A stretch of DNA of 16,529 nucleotides, taken from contig JAFZGH010000113.1 of NCBI GenBank assembly GCA_017555465.1, forward strand, positions 1 through 16,529, in the 5' to 3' direction. The notes below the pieces were generated by a model. That model did not search any database and had not been told where the DNA came from. It saw only the letters and a list, made by a program, of their open reading frames with translations. Of this stretch, positions 6,936 through 14,904 are shown in pieces (the first letter of the stretch is position 1; each line of letters opens with the position of its first letter). The translations under genes were made by a program, and so were the position numbers. The stretch comes from Akkermansia sp. (GTDB lineage Bacteria; Verrucomicrobiota; Verrucomicrobiia; Verrucomicrobiales; Akkermansiaceae).

Positions 6936-8159
6936 ATGGATACCCCCCCTCGCAAATTTGTCGCCGAGCCCTTTGCCTACCATCAGGAACTGGAGCTCAC
7001 CATCGAAAATCTCTCCAACCAGGGACACGGCGTTGGCCGTGTGGACAACTGGGTCATTTTTGTTCCCTACACGCTGCCGGGCGAAAAAGTACGTGCCCGC
7101 ATCTACAAGAATGAGAAAAACTGTTCTCATGCGGACCTGGTGGAAGTACTGGAACCATCCCCCAAGCGTGTGCAGCCCTTCTGCCCGGTATACGGCTACT
7201 GCGGCGGCTGCCAGTACCAGCACCTGGAATACAGCGCCCAGCTGGAATGGAAAACAGCTCAGGTTGCAGATTTGCTGCGTCTGCAGGCAGGCTTACAGCT
7301 GCCCGTTCTTCCCGCCATTGCCTCTCCCCAGATATACGGCTACCGCAGCAAAATCACCCCGCATTTCCATAAACCGAAGGATGCCAAGGTGGGCAACATC
7401 GGATTCCTGCGCGTCGGTTCCCGCAGCGAGGTGTGCGATGTCAAGCAATGCCCCATTGCCATGGCAGAACTGAACGAAGCGCTGCCCGTCGTAAGAAAAG
7501 CGGTTCACCAGGCAGCTGCGCAGTACAAACGCGGCGCCACTCTGCTCATGCGAGTCAGCGAAGGCAGCGTCATCACCAACAACAACGCTGTATGCACCGA
7601 AAAAGTGGGAGACCTCACCTTCAACTTCCTGGCAGGCGATTTCTTCCAGAACAACCCGTACATACTGCCTGCATTCACCGGCTATGTAGCACGCCAGGCC
7701 TGTGCCGAAGGCGCACGCTACCTGGTAGACGCATACTGCGGCAGCGGCCTGTTTGCCCTCACCCTGGCACCGCACTTTGAAAAGGTGCTCGGTGTGGAAG
7801 TAAGCGAAACCAGCGCCGACTGGGCACGAGCCAATGCCCGCAGCAACGGCATCAACCACGCCAGCTTCCTTGCAGCCAGCGCCGAAGCCATCTTCGAGCA
7901 AGTTGATTTTCCGGCAGAAGAAACAGCCGTGGTGATTGACCCTCCGCGCAAGGGCTGCGATATGGTATTCCTCAACCAGCTGTTCGCATTCGGCCCAGCC
8001 CGCGTGGTCTACGTTTCCTGCAACCCCGCCACGCAAATTCGAGACCTGGCCGAATTTGACAAAGCCGGCTACGAGGTGGTAGAAGTGCAACCCTTTGACC
8101 TCTTCCCCCAGACCAAACATCTGGAATGCGTGGCCACGCTGCGCAAGAAAAAAGCATGA
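6936..8159 (+). CDS. rlmD: 23S rRNA m5U methyltransferase (RlmD/TrmA family)
   Basis: Uses SAM to methylate C5 of a uridine in RNA; in E. coli RlmD acts on U1939 of 23S rRNA. 407 residues: N-terminal TRAM domain (about 17-72); iron-sulfur cysteines Cys83-x5-Cys89-x2-Cys92 and Cys172; SAM motif VDAYCGSGLF (264-273); DPPRKG (335-340); nucleophile Cys362 in VSCNP; and Glu397 in TKHLECVATL, the general base. The cluster cysteines favour RlmD or RlmC over TrmA, which lacks them, but the exact target base cannot be settled from sequence. FFQNN stands where FFQVN is common. AAGGAAG ending 8 nt before the ATG is one of the few Shine-Dalgarno-like sites in the window. The gene is 3 nt after the lipoprotein and overlaps the regulator gene by 4 nt. 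Confidence 0.93.
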   Translation: MDTPPRKFVAEPFAYHQELELTIENLSNQGHGVGRVDNWVIFVPYTLPGEKVRARIYKNEKNCSHADLVEVLEPSPKRVQPFCPVYGYCGGCQYQHLEYSAQLEWKTAQVADLLRLQAGLQLPVLPAIASPQIYGYRSKITPHFHKPKDAKVGNIGFLRVGSRSEVCDVKQCPIAMAELNEALPVVRKAVHQAAAQYKRGATLLMRVSEGSVITNNNAVCTEKVGDLTFNFLAGDFFQNNPYILPAFTGYVARQACAEGARYLVDAYCGSGLFALTLAPHFEKVLGVEVSETSADWARANARSNGINHASFLAASAEAIFEQVDFPAEETAVVIDPPRKGCDMVFLNQLFAFGPARVVYVSCNPATQIRDLAEFDKAGYEVVEVQPFDLFPQTKHLECVATLRKKKA

Positions 8160-8533
8160 GCACCAAGTTCAGCAGACTCAGCCGCAGTGCGGAAGATTAT
8201 CTTGAAGCCATCGGGCATCTGTGCAGGGAAAACGGAAAAGCACAGGTGAGCGATGTAGCCGCCATGCTCGATGTCAAAAAACCGAGCGTAACGGCCGCCG
8301 TCCACCAGCTGGCAGAAGAAGGGCTCATCACCTACCGGCGGTACGCCCCCATCGAGCTGACTGAAAAGGGAAAGCAATATGCCGACCGTGTTATTCGCGC
8401 ACATGGTATTCTGCAGCAGTTTCTGGTAGAAGCAGCCGGTCTTACTGCAGAGCGGGCAAACGAAGTAGCCTGTCATGTAGAGCACCTGCTGAGTGTGGAG
8501 GAAATCGCGGAAATTGAAAAAAAGCTGAATTGA
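8156..8533 (+). CDS. DtxR/MntR-family metal-dependent regulator, short form
   Basis: 125 residues from the ATG at 8156, which forms an ATGA overlap with the methyltransferase stop. Residues ~10-70 are a winged helix-turn-helix (VSDVAAMLDVKKPSVTAAVHQL), and ~75-125 are the dimerisation helices. Putative metal ligands by alignment from memory: Asp14, Glu17, His83, Cys106, Glu109 and His110. Asp14 fits MntR (Asp8), whereas Cys106 fits DtxR/IdeR (Cys102; MntR has Glu99), so the site is mixed. It has no C-terminal SH3-like domain and is slightly shorter than MntR. Such proteins repress metal uptake genes when Mn or Fe is bound. No transporter gene lies nearby, so its targets are elsewhere. Confidence 0.88.
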   Translation: MSTKFSRLSRSAEDYLEAIGHLCRENGKAQVSDVAAMLDVKKPSVTAAVHQLAEEGLITYRRYAPIELTEKGKQYADRVIRAHGILQQFLVEAAGLTAERANEVACHVEHLLSVEEIAEIEKKLN

Positions 8534-8569
8534 ACGCCTGATACACAAGGCGAGTCTAACCCTACCAGT

Positions 8570-9301
8570 ATGAACGAACGCAGACTCAGTGTCACCAACG
8601 CTCTTATTATCATCAATGCCGTCGTGTTTTTTGTTGGGCTCACGGTACAGAAAGAAGCTTTACTGAGTATTCCATATCCCCAAGCCCCTAAAACATCGAT
8701 TTTTGAGATTATCTGCGCCTATTCCTGGTTTACCTGCTTTCTGGAGGGAGAGCTCTGGCGTATCATCACCTACCAGTTTGTGCATGCAAACTTCGGCCAC
8801 ATTCTCTTTAACATGTGGGCTCTGTATTTCTTTGGCCCACCCGTGGAAAGTGCCATGGGAGCGCGCCGTTTCCTGGTATTCTACCTGGCCTGCGGCGTAG
8901 CTGGAGCCCTGTTCTCCTCACTGCTTGCGGGGCTGAACCTCTATTCCTCCCTGCCGGATATACCGGAAGCGCAGATGATTTGCAATCAACTTGCAGCCTA
9001 CGCCGGATACGCAGGCCTCGTCGAATGTTGGGAGATGATTCCGCTCATCGGAGCATCCGCCTCCATCTATGGAGTCCTGGTAGCCTGCGCTTTCATGTAC
9101 CCTGATGTACAGATATCTCTGCTCTTCCCGCCCATCACCCTGCGGCTGCGTACCTTTGCCATCTGCATCATCGGCATAGCAGCAGCCACCATTCTCTTCA
9201 ACTTCAATAACGCAGGAGGCGAAGCCGGCCACCTGGGGGGCATCATCATGGGCGCCATCATCATGCTGGCGTGGAAATACAGACTGATGAACCGATTCTG
9301 A
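8570..9301 (+). CDS. Rhomboid family intramembrane serine protease
   Basis: 243 residues with about six membrane helices. Rhomboid signatures are in order: WRIITYQFVHANFGHILFNM, with His77 and Asn81 (oxyanion/H-x3-N motif); catalytic Ser163 in GASASIYG, where most members have GASG; and catalytic His221 in EAGHLGG. The dyad is complete, so activity is expected. Rhomboids cut transmembrane proteins within or near the membrane; the substrate is unknown. Two loops are longer than usual: residues ~27-58 before the WR motif and ~120-157 before the catalytic Ser. The gene starts 36 nt after the regulator with no Shine-Dalgarno site, and ends 3 nt before the HAD gene. Confidence 0.93.
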   Translation: MNERRLSVTNALIIINAVVFFVGLTVQKEALLSIPYPQAPKTSIFEIICAYSWFTCFLEGELWRIITYQFVHANFGHILFNMWALYFFGPPVESAMGARRFLVFYLACGVAGALFSSLLAGLNLYSSLPDIPEAQMICNQLAAYAGYAGLVECWEMIPLIGASASIYGVLVACAFMYPDVQISLLFPPITLRLRTFAICIIGIAAATILFNFNNAGGEAGHLGGIIMGAIIMLAWKYRLMNRF

Positions 9302-9304
9302 TTT

Positions 9305-9985
9305 ATGACCGCACTCTTCGACATGGACGGCACGCTCTTTGCCGGCGATTCCCAGCTGCGATTCTGCCGCTGGATTCTCAAGCGCCACGGATGGCGGCGT
9401 CTGTATCTTCTCTGGCTCATCCCCATGGGGCTGCTGCGCGGGCTGCACATCATCAACACCCAACGCATGAAGCGCGCCTTCCTTGCCTATGCCTGGGGAA
9501 TGAAGCGCGAAACACTACAGCAGGAATGCCAGGACTTCGTGCAGCAGGAAATTCTGCAAATCCTCTATCCTCCAGTACTGGAACGCCTGCGCGCCCACCA
9601 GATGGCTGGTGATACCACGGTACTCTGCTCCGCCTCGCCGGATTGGTGGACACAACTAGTGGGAAAAGCCTTAGGCTTTACACACACCATCGGCACACCG
9701 ACATCGCTGGCCGGGCGTGTTGAACTCATGCCGTCCATCCCCCTCCCAGGCAACAACAAGGGGGCAAACAAACTCATCCGACTTGCCAGCATCGGCATTA
9801 GGCACGCAGACATCGGCTATACCGACAGCGCTGCCGATTTACCCATGCTGTCCATCTGCGACAAAGCCGTACTCGTCAACCCCAAATCCGCTTTCGCGGT
9901 CCGTGTACCAGGAGCCGAAATCCTGACACCGCCCAAACATATACGCCCGCTCACCTTTACTTCTGGCTGTCTGCTGGGGTTGTAA
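9305..9985 (+). CDS. HAD-superfamily subclass IB phosphatase
   Basis: 226 residues. Motif I is FDMDGTLF with nucleophile Asp6 and acid/base Asp8; motif II is LCSAS (Ser109); the motif III lysine is Lys152 in GNNKG; motif IV is YTDSAADLPML with Asp174 and Asp178. A helical cap between motifs I and II and the closing DLPML point to the SerB/CicA-like IB group, which acts on small phosphate esters such as phosphoserine or lysophospholipid-type compounds. The hydrophobic helix at ~34-50 (LYLLWLIPMGLLRG) suggests a lipid-like substrate or membrane association; that is inference. The gene lies 3 nt after the rhomboid gene and ends 4 nt from the convergent kinase gene, with no terminator between them. 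Confidence 0.88.
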   Translation: MTALFDMDGTLFAGDSQLRFCRWILKRHGWRRLYLLWLIPMGLLRGLHIINTQRMKRAFLAYAWGMKRETLQQECQDFVQQEILQILYPPVLERLRAHQMAGDTTVLCSASPDWWTQLVGKALGFTHTIGTPTSLAGRVELMPSIPLPGNNKGANKLIRLASIGIRHADIGYTDSAADLPMLSICDKAVLVNPKSAFAVRVPGAEILTPPKHIRPLTFTSGCLLGL

Positions 9986-9989
9986 GGCC

Positions 9990-11963
9990 TTACTTTTCCA
10001 GGCGCTTCTTCCAATCGCGCATCATCACAGCAAAGGGCTCGTTGTCAGAATCACCTCCGGCGTAAGGATTCATGCTGAAAGCCTGGTCATATTCACCACG
10101 AAGGAGATGCACCAGGCAGGCCAGTTCCCTGGGCAGAGTTCCCTCATATGCCTGCTGCTGCCATTGGTCGGGTGTTGCATCAGCAGGCAAGGCATGCGGC
10201 AACGATTCCAGCGCCACCTGCATAATGTCCGAAACCTCGGAGAGCACGCGGAGTTCCTCTTTTTCCAGGCGACCCAGCTTCAGTTTCAGCAACTCAGCAG
10301 CCAGCGAATCAGCCTGTTCCCAATCACCGCCTTTATACATTTCATGCAACCGTACCAGAGCCACGCGGGCAGCCCGCCGGGGAGCAGCCATACGGTACTC
10401 ATCGAGTAGTTCTCGCAACGCATCAGCCTGGCAGGCAGTCAGCATATCCATGGTGCGGATGATTGTTTCTTCCGCCTGAGCATGCAGCCCGTCACGCACA
10501 TACTGATCCGCCACCAGAATCATAGCTGCCACTTTAATGAGCGAATCCGGCAACTGGTCAGCCCTCTCCGCAGCATGGGAAGCATCTTTTCGAATAACAT
10601 CGGCCAACGCCGCAAGTTGAGACAACGAAACCCTTCCTGCCGGACTCAATTTCGCATCCGCATTGCCCACCAGCTCATCAAACCGCTTGTAGCCATTATC
10701 GGCCATCTTGTCCTCCAGCACCTGAAAAGCGGTGCGCACAAAAATGGCAGCAGCCGTCACCGCCGGGTCTCCTGGTGCATTCCCCAGCTCCGCCAATAAT
10801 CTGGCAGACTCCTCGTAACGCGCCGCTTGCAATTCCGTCAACGCGGCTGCATAAGAATCCCGCTCCACCCAACGCAAAGCATCTGCATCCAACACATCCT
10901 GAATTGTTTCCGAAGGTGTCAACAGAGCCACCATAAAACCTCCCAGCATGCCCAGCACCGTGCATCCCAGTATGCCGGCGGATGAATACAACTTCCGGCG
11001 GTACCGCCGCTCGCGCAGTTCAGGATTCAGCACTGCGGCCATAGCTTTCTGCGTGGCTTCCACTTCCAGCAGCAATTCAGCGTACCCCGCCGGACGCTCT
11101 GAGATCGCATAGGCGGTCATGCGCTGCACCAGGTGACTAAGTTCCGGCACTGCATGCGGCAGTAAAGTGCTGATATCCGGCAGTTTTTTCTTTGCCTCCA
11201 GCATCTGTTCCACTGTCTGCGGAGCACCAGGCAATGCAGATTCACCCGTCAGAAGATTACGCAATGTCATGCCAAGGGCATATATATCGGTCTGCACACT
11301 CTCCTGTTCCCGCAACAATGTTTCCGGAGGCGCATAATACGGTGTTGCCCAGATGATATCGCCGACCTCAGAACCGGGACTATCCTCCAAAGAAAGGCCG
11401 AAGTCCAGGACTTTGGCGCTTCCCTCCGTCGTAATGATGACATTCCCCGGCTTCACGTCGCGATGCAGCAGCCCGGCCATATGGGCGGCTTGCAACCCCT
11501 GCGCCACCTGATGTACAATTTCCAGAGCATCGGCAGGCAGCAGGCTACCTCGTTCTGCCACAATGAGCTCCAGATTACGCCCTTCCACCAGCTCCATGGC
11601 GATATAGAACTGCCCCCTGGCCCAACCGGCAGAATACACAGAAACCACATTCTCATGGCGCACCTTTGCCATGAGCGAGCATTCATTTTCAATACCAGCT
11701 ACGCGTTCTGCTTCATGTCGATATGTTTCATTGAGCACTTTGATGGCAATCGGGCGTCCTAACACAAGATCAAACGCGCGAAACACCATACTCATGCCGC
11801 CGATACCAAGAACAGATTCAATCTGGTAATTCGCCAGCTTTGTATGTACAACTGACTGATTGCCGCACTGAGGGCAGGCAATCTCCACAAAGAACCCCAG
11901 CTGTGAAACATCCTGCCGCATGCCACATTGGGGGCATGTCCAGATATCGTCGTTCTCACTCAT
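9990..11963 (-). CDS. Transmembrane Ser/Thr protein kinase with N-terminal zinc ribbon
   Basis: 657 residues from the ATG at 11963. Residues 8-40 hold two CPQCG knuckles (Cys10/13 and Cys30/33), a zinc ribbon. Residues ~46-300 are a Hanks-type kinase: glycine loop GIGGMS (53-58), Lys75 in AIK, Glu92 or Glu94 in the C helix, HRDVKPGN (Asp169, Lys171, Asn174), DFG (187-189) and APPE. All catalytic residues are present. One membrane helix spans ~326-348, and a ~305-residue helical C-terminal domain follows, probably in the periplasm and possibly TPR-like. The layout (kinase inside, sensor outside) resembles PknB, but without PASTA repeats. Longer in-frame starts up to 12011 run into the terminator of the upstream gene and are rejected. 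Promoter not identified. Confidence 0.92.
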   Translation of the reverse strand: MSENDDIWTCPQCGMRQDVSQLGFFVEIACPQCGNQSVVHTKLANYQIESVLGIGGMSMVFRAFDLVLGRPIAIKVLNETYRHEAERVAGIENECSLMAKVRHENVVSVYSAGWARGQFYIAMELVEGRNLELIVAERGSLLPADALEIVHQVAQGLQAAHMAGLLHRDVKPGNVIITTEGSAKVLDFGLSLEDSPGSEVGDIIWATPYYAPPETLLREQESVQTDIYALGMTLRNLLTGESALPGAPQTVEQMLEAKKKLPDISTLLPHAVPELSHLVQRMTAYAISERPAGYAELLLEVEATQKAMAAVLNPELRERRYRRKLYSSAGILGCTVLGMLGGFMVALLTPSETIQDVLDADALRWVERDSYAAALTELQAARYEESARLLAELGNAPGDPAVTAAAIFVRTAFQVLEDKMADNGYKRFDELVGNADAKLSPAGRVSLSQLAALADVIRKDASHAAERADQLPDSLIKVAAMILVADQYVRDGLHAQAEETIIRTMDMLTACQADALRELLDEYRMAAPRRAARVALVRLHEMYKGGDWEQADSLAAELLKLKLGRLEKEELRVLSEVSDIMQVALESLPHALPADATPDQWQQQAYEGTLPRELACLVHLLRGEYDQAFSMNPYAGGDSDNEPFAVMMRDWKKRLEK

Positions 11964-11987
11964 ATCAAACAGATGGGGGACTGGTAT

Positions 11988-12028
11988 AAAAGAAAAGGGC
12001 AGAGGAAGCATTGAATCCTCCCCTGCCC
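11988..12028 (-). terminator. Rho-independent terminator of the ROK-like gene
   Basis: On the - strand a 12-bp stem (GGGCAGGGGAGG with CTTCCTCTGCCC, two G-U pairs; 12017-12028 with 11997-12008) and an 8-nt loop are followed by TTTTCTTTT. It begins 17 nt after the stop and separates this unit from the kinase gene. Confidence 0.9.
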
Positions 12029-12045
12029 CTGCAGATGACTGGCTC

Positions 12046-13443
12046 TTAGCCCAGCTTGGGCAGAGAAGCAGCGGCTACAGCCTGGCCGTGGCGCTTGGTC
12101 TTCTCATCCGGCACGCAAAGCGTGATGTTAAGCTGCGGGAATTCACCCTTGAGCACCTCGTTGGCCTTATCGATGATAATCTGACCACCCTCACCCGTAG
12201 CCACGCGGCCAAGGAACAGGAGGTTGCGCACATCGTAGAAATCAGCGAAGTAAGCGATGGTGTAACCGAACTCCACACCGATGGTCTCGTAAATCTTGCG
12301 GGCACGGTCATCACCCTCGGCCATGGCGGCCTGCACCTTCTTGAGCTGCTCCGGATACGGCATGGCGCCGAACTCGAAACCAGCGCGGGGAGCAAGGCGG
12401 GCTACAGCCTGCTGGGAGAAGTACATGGCACCCACGCCCTTGTCCTTGGACCATTCGTCCACGCCGCCATCTTCCTGGTAGTCCACCGGAACGAAGGCAA
12501 GCTCATTGAGCCAGGGCATGATGTGACCCTCGGGGTCCACATAACCGGCAGCCAGGGAAGTACCCATGGCGATACCGAGCACGGCATCATCGTTCATGCC
12601 CATGGCACCGGCCAGGGCGGTCACTTCACCGTCGTTCACCACTTCAAAGGGAACTTCCTTGCCCATGCGCTCGGACCAGCGGTCCTTCAGCGTACCGAAC
12701 ATGCCACGGATGACATTCTGGAAATCCTCCGGGGAAATACCGCGGAAGAGGGAACCCACGCGGGGCTCGCTGTTCACATACACACCAGCGGCAGAACCAC
12801 CGATGGCGTCCACCTGGGGCAGGTGCTTGGCAGCGCGCAGCAGGGAATCATCCACACCCTCAAGCTGGTACATGGGGTCGGTCTGGTGGTAGGGATCCCA
12901 CACCACTTCTTCGGAGAACACCACCTCACCGTTCACCACAGCAGCGCACTTGCGGTCGGAACCACCCAGGTCAAAACCGATGCGGTAGCCGTCCAGATTG
13001 CGGCCCAGGGCCACGGAGGTGCTGTTTTCAGCGGGCAGGTCAGCGGCGGAAGCCACCTTCACCACCTGAATGGGCTGGTCATAAATCTTCTTACCGATGA
13101 AATCCCAGTCGAACTCGCGGGCACCGCCGGCGCAGTAGGTAGCAGCCAGCATGTCGGCAATCTGGTCATCGCCAGCCACCATGATGGTGCAGCCGCCCTT
13201 CATCCAGAGCAGGAACTTGACGATACGCTCGATGTACTGGTTGTTCAGCGCAATGTTCTCGCCTTCCTGGGGCAGAATCTTGCCGCTCCAGCGGAAGCAG
13301 GTTCCATCCAGGCGGGTCAGCGCCAGGTCCACAGTGTGAGAACCGGGAGTAGCAGCCACCTTTTCAGCAAAAGCCTTTGTCCAAAGCACCGGAGCCACGA
13401 AGGCCGGGTCGAGCACGGGAGTGAATTTCGGTTGAATATTCAT
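12046..13443 (-). CDS. Atypical ROK-like ASKHA-fold protein (possible sugar kinase)
   Basis: 465 residues. The ATPase/sugar kinase fold motifs appear late: phosphate-1 GFDLGGSDRKCAAVV (156-170); VNDGEVTALAGA (269-280) with Asp271 where ROK kinases have the catalytic Asp; and GIAMGTSLAAGYVD (290-303), a variant of the usual GTGxGGG loop. The zinc-binding GHxxC/CxCGxxGC motif of classical ROK proteins is absent. Residues 1-150 have no motif I recognise. Phosphorylation of a sugar is a reasonable guess, but the degenerate phosphate-2 loop leaves activity open. It stands 69 nt downstream of rimO, with its own promoter under a palindrome and a strong terminator, so it appears to be separately controlled. 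Confidence 0.75.
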   Translation of the reverse strand: MNIQPKFTPVLDPAFVAPVLWTKAFAEKVAATPGSHTVDLALTRLDGTCFRWSGKILPQEGENIALNNQYIERIVKFLLWMKGGCTIMVAGDDQIADMLAATYCAGGAREFDWDFIGKKIYDQPIQVVKVASAADLPAENSTSVALGRNLDGYRIGFDLGGSDRKCAAVVNGEVVFSEEVVWDPYHQTDPMYQLEGVDDSLLRAAKHLPQVDAIGGSAAGVYVNSEPRVGSLFRGISPEDFQNVIRGMFGTLKDRWSERMGKEVPFEVVNDGEVTALAGAMGMNDDAVLGIAMGTSLAAGYVDPEGHIMPWLNELAFVPVDYQEDGGVDEWSKDKGVGAMYFSQQAVARLAPRAGFEFGAMPYPEQLKKVQAAMAEGDDRARKIYETIGVEFGYTIAYFADFYDVRNLLFLGRVATGEGGQIIIDKANEVLKGEFPQLNITLCVPDEKTKRHGQAVAAASLPKLG

Positions 13444-13450
13444 AACGTTA

Positions 13451-13477
13451 CGGAGCGATTATACAATAATCGCTCCG
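13451..13477 (-). promoter_or_regulatory. Palindromic candidate operator over the ROK-like gene -10 box
   Basis: Perfect inverted repeat with 12-bp arms (CGGAGCGATTAT at 13451-13462; reverse complement at 13466-13477) and a 3-bp centre. The -10 box at 13458-13463 lies inside it, so a dimeric repressor bound here would block polymerase. The predicted RNA start is at its edge, so it should act as DNA for this gene; read-through RNA from rimO could fold it as a hairpin, but it has no U tract. Confidence 0.65.
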
Positions 13478-13486
13478 CCCCGACAA
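13458..13486 (-). promoter_or_regulatory. Promoter of the ROK-like gene
   Basis: On the - strand: TTGTCG (13481-13486), 17-bp spacer and a perfect TATAAT (13458-13463). Predicted start near 13451, leaving about 8 nt before the ATG at 13443 and no room for a Shine-Dalgarno site. Confidence 0.7.
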
Positions 13487-13512
13487 GCTCAAAAATCTGT
13501 TTACCCGAGCTT

Positions 13513-14898
13513 TTACTCATCTTCTGTGCCGAAATCCGGCTCTTCCGCCCCCTCGGCAAAGAGCTCGTAAGCGATGGAATCCACAATTTCCACCTCTGCA
13601 AACTCACCGACAGGAAGCGCCGGATCCACATGAATCGAGCCGTCCACATCCGGTGCATCCCACGGGCCGCGGGCAATACCGGGGGCATCCACCAGCACGC
13701 GCATGCGGGTGCCAATGCTTTCCTGCCCGATTTCATCGGCAATACCGGCCAGCAGCATGGAAAGTTCATTGCTACGGCGCTTCTTCGTGGCGTGGTGCAC
13801 CTGATTCTTCATCTTCGCCGCCAGAGAACCTTCCTCCTTGGAATACGGGAACACACCGGCGCGTTCAAAACGGAATTCCTTGATGAATTCGCGCAGCTCG
13901 GCGTGGTCTTCCTCGGTCTCTCCCGGCAGGCCGGAAATAAAGGTGGTGCGCAGACCAATCCCCGGCACCGCGGCGCGGATATTGCGGATAAGGTTGCGGA
14001 TGTAGTCACCATCCGTCTTGCGGCGCATGGAATCCAAAATCGCATCGGCAATATGCTGCAAGGGAATGTCCACGTACTTCACCACTTTCTCGCACTTGGC
14101 AAAGGTATCAATAAGCTCCTGGCTCCAGTGAGCCGGGTGCGTGTACAGCACTCGAATCCAGAAATCCCCCGGAATGGCGTTAATCTCGCGCAGCAAGGAA
14201 GCCAGCGACTCACCGCGGCTGGAATCCACCCCGGCGGTCTTGCTGCCGCGCCTCTCCCACTTATCCATGCCGTAATAAGTCGTATCCTGGGCAATAAGGT
14301 TAATCTCCTTAGCGCCCTGCTCCACCCAGTGGCGCACCTCCTTGAGAATATTGGCCTGCGGGCGGCTGCGGTGACCACCGCGGATACGCGGAATCACGCA
14401 ATACGCGCAGGCGTGGTTGCAGCCCTCGGCAATCTTCACATAGGCATAATGAGGCGGCGAAATCAACTTGCGCGGCACGCCCCAGTCCGGCAGGTAAGTG
14501 GAAACCTTGCTGGTGTAGGTCTTTTCCGCCGTGCCATTCAGGCAGGCTGTGGCAATCTCTGCCACCTTGGTGATTTCATCCACACCCATGAAACAGGCCA
14601 CCTCCGGCATCTCCCTGGCCAGTTCCTTCGCATAGCGCTGGGATAGGCAGCCCGCCACGATAATCTGCTGCTCTGCCGGGGCCTCACCTGCCTCACGGGC
14701 ACGCACAGCATCAAAAATCGTATTGATTGCTTCCTCCTTGGCGGGGTCGATAAAGCCGCAGGTGTTGATGATGAGTACATCGGCCTGCCCCGGCTCCACC
14801 TGGCGGAACCCGGCCTCCAGCATGCAGCCCACCATGTGTTCGGAATCCACCTGATTCTTGGCACAGCCCAGCGATATAAGAGCAAAGGAAGCGTTCAT
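13513..14898 (-). CDS. rimO: Ribosomal protein S12 methylthiotransferase RimO
   Basis: A radical-SAM enzyme that adds a methylthio group to the conserved aspartate of ribosomal protein S12, using two iron-sulfur clusters. 461 residues. The N-terminal domain carries the auxiliary cluster ligands Cys12 (SLGCAKNQVDSE), Cys47 (INTCGF) and Cys84 (AGCLSQRY). The radical-SAM motif is Cys160-x3-Cys164-x2-Cys167 (EGCNHACAYCVIPRIRG). AQDTTYYGMD favours RimO over MiaB, and the C-terminal ~70 residues fit a TRAM domain. The start was set at ATG 14898, because the longer frame to 14925 would place nine extra codons across the promoter and because the promoter predicts an RNA start exactly at this ATG. Confidence 0.96.
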   Translation of the reverse strand: MNASFALISLGCAKNQVDSEHMVGCMLEAGFRQVEPGQADVLIINTCGFIDPAKEEAINTIFDAVRAREAGEAPAEQQIIVAGCLSQRYAKELAREMPEVACFMGVDEITKVAEIATACLNGTAEKTYTSKVSTYLPDWGVPRKLISPPHYAYVKIAEGCNHACAYCVIPRIRGGHRSRPQANILKEVRHWVEQGAKEINLIAQDTTYYGMDKWERRGSKTAGVDSSRGESLASLLREINAIPGDFWIRVLYTHPAHWSQELIDTFAKCEKVVKYVDIPLQHIADAILDSMRRKTDGDYIRNLIRNIRAAVPGIGLRTTFISGLPGETEEDHAELREFIKEFRFERAGVFPYSKEEGSLAAKMKNQVHHATKKRRSNELSMLLAGIADEIGQESIGTRMRVLVDAPGIARGPWDAPDVDGSIHVDPALPVGEFAEVEIVDSIAYELFAEGAEEPDFGTEDE

Positions 14899-14904
14899 GC
14901 GCGC

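Noticed and set aside
8535..8552. Short inverted repeat CGCCT ... AGGCG between the regulator and rhomboid genes
   Set aside because: Only 5 bp of stem, no U tract and no strong promoter nearby; within chance for this length.
11920..14646. A 908-codon open frame on the + strand
   Set aside because: It is antisense to rimO and the ROK-like gene, crosses their promoter, palindrome and terminator, and has a His-rich composition typical of a shadow frame. The - strand proteins carry clear family motifs.
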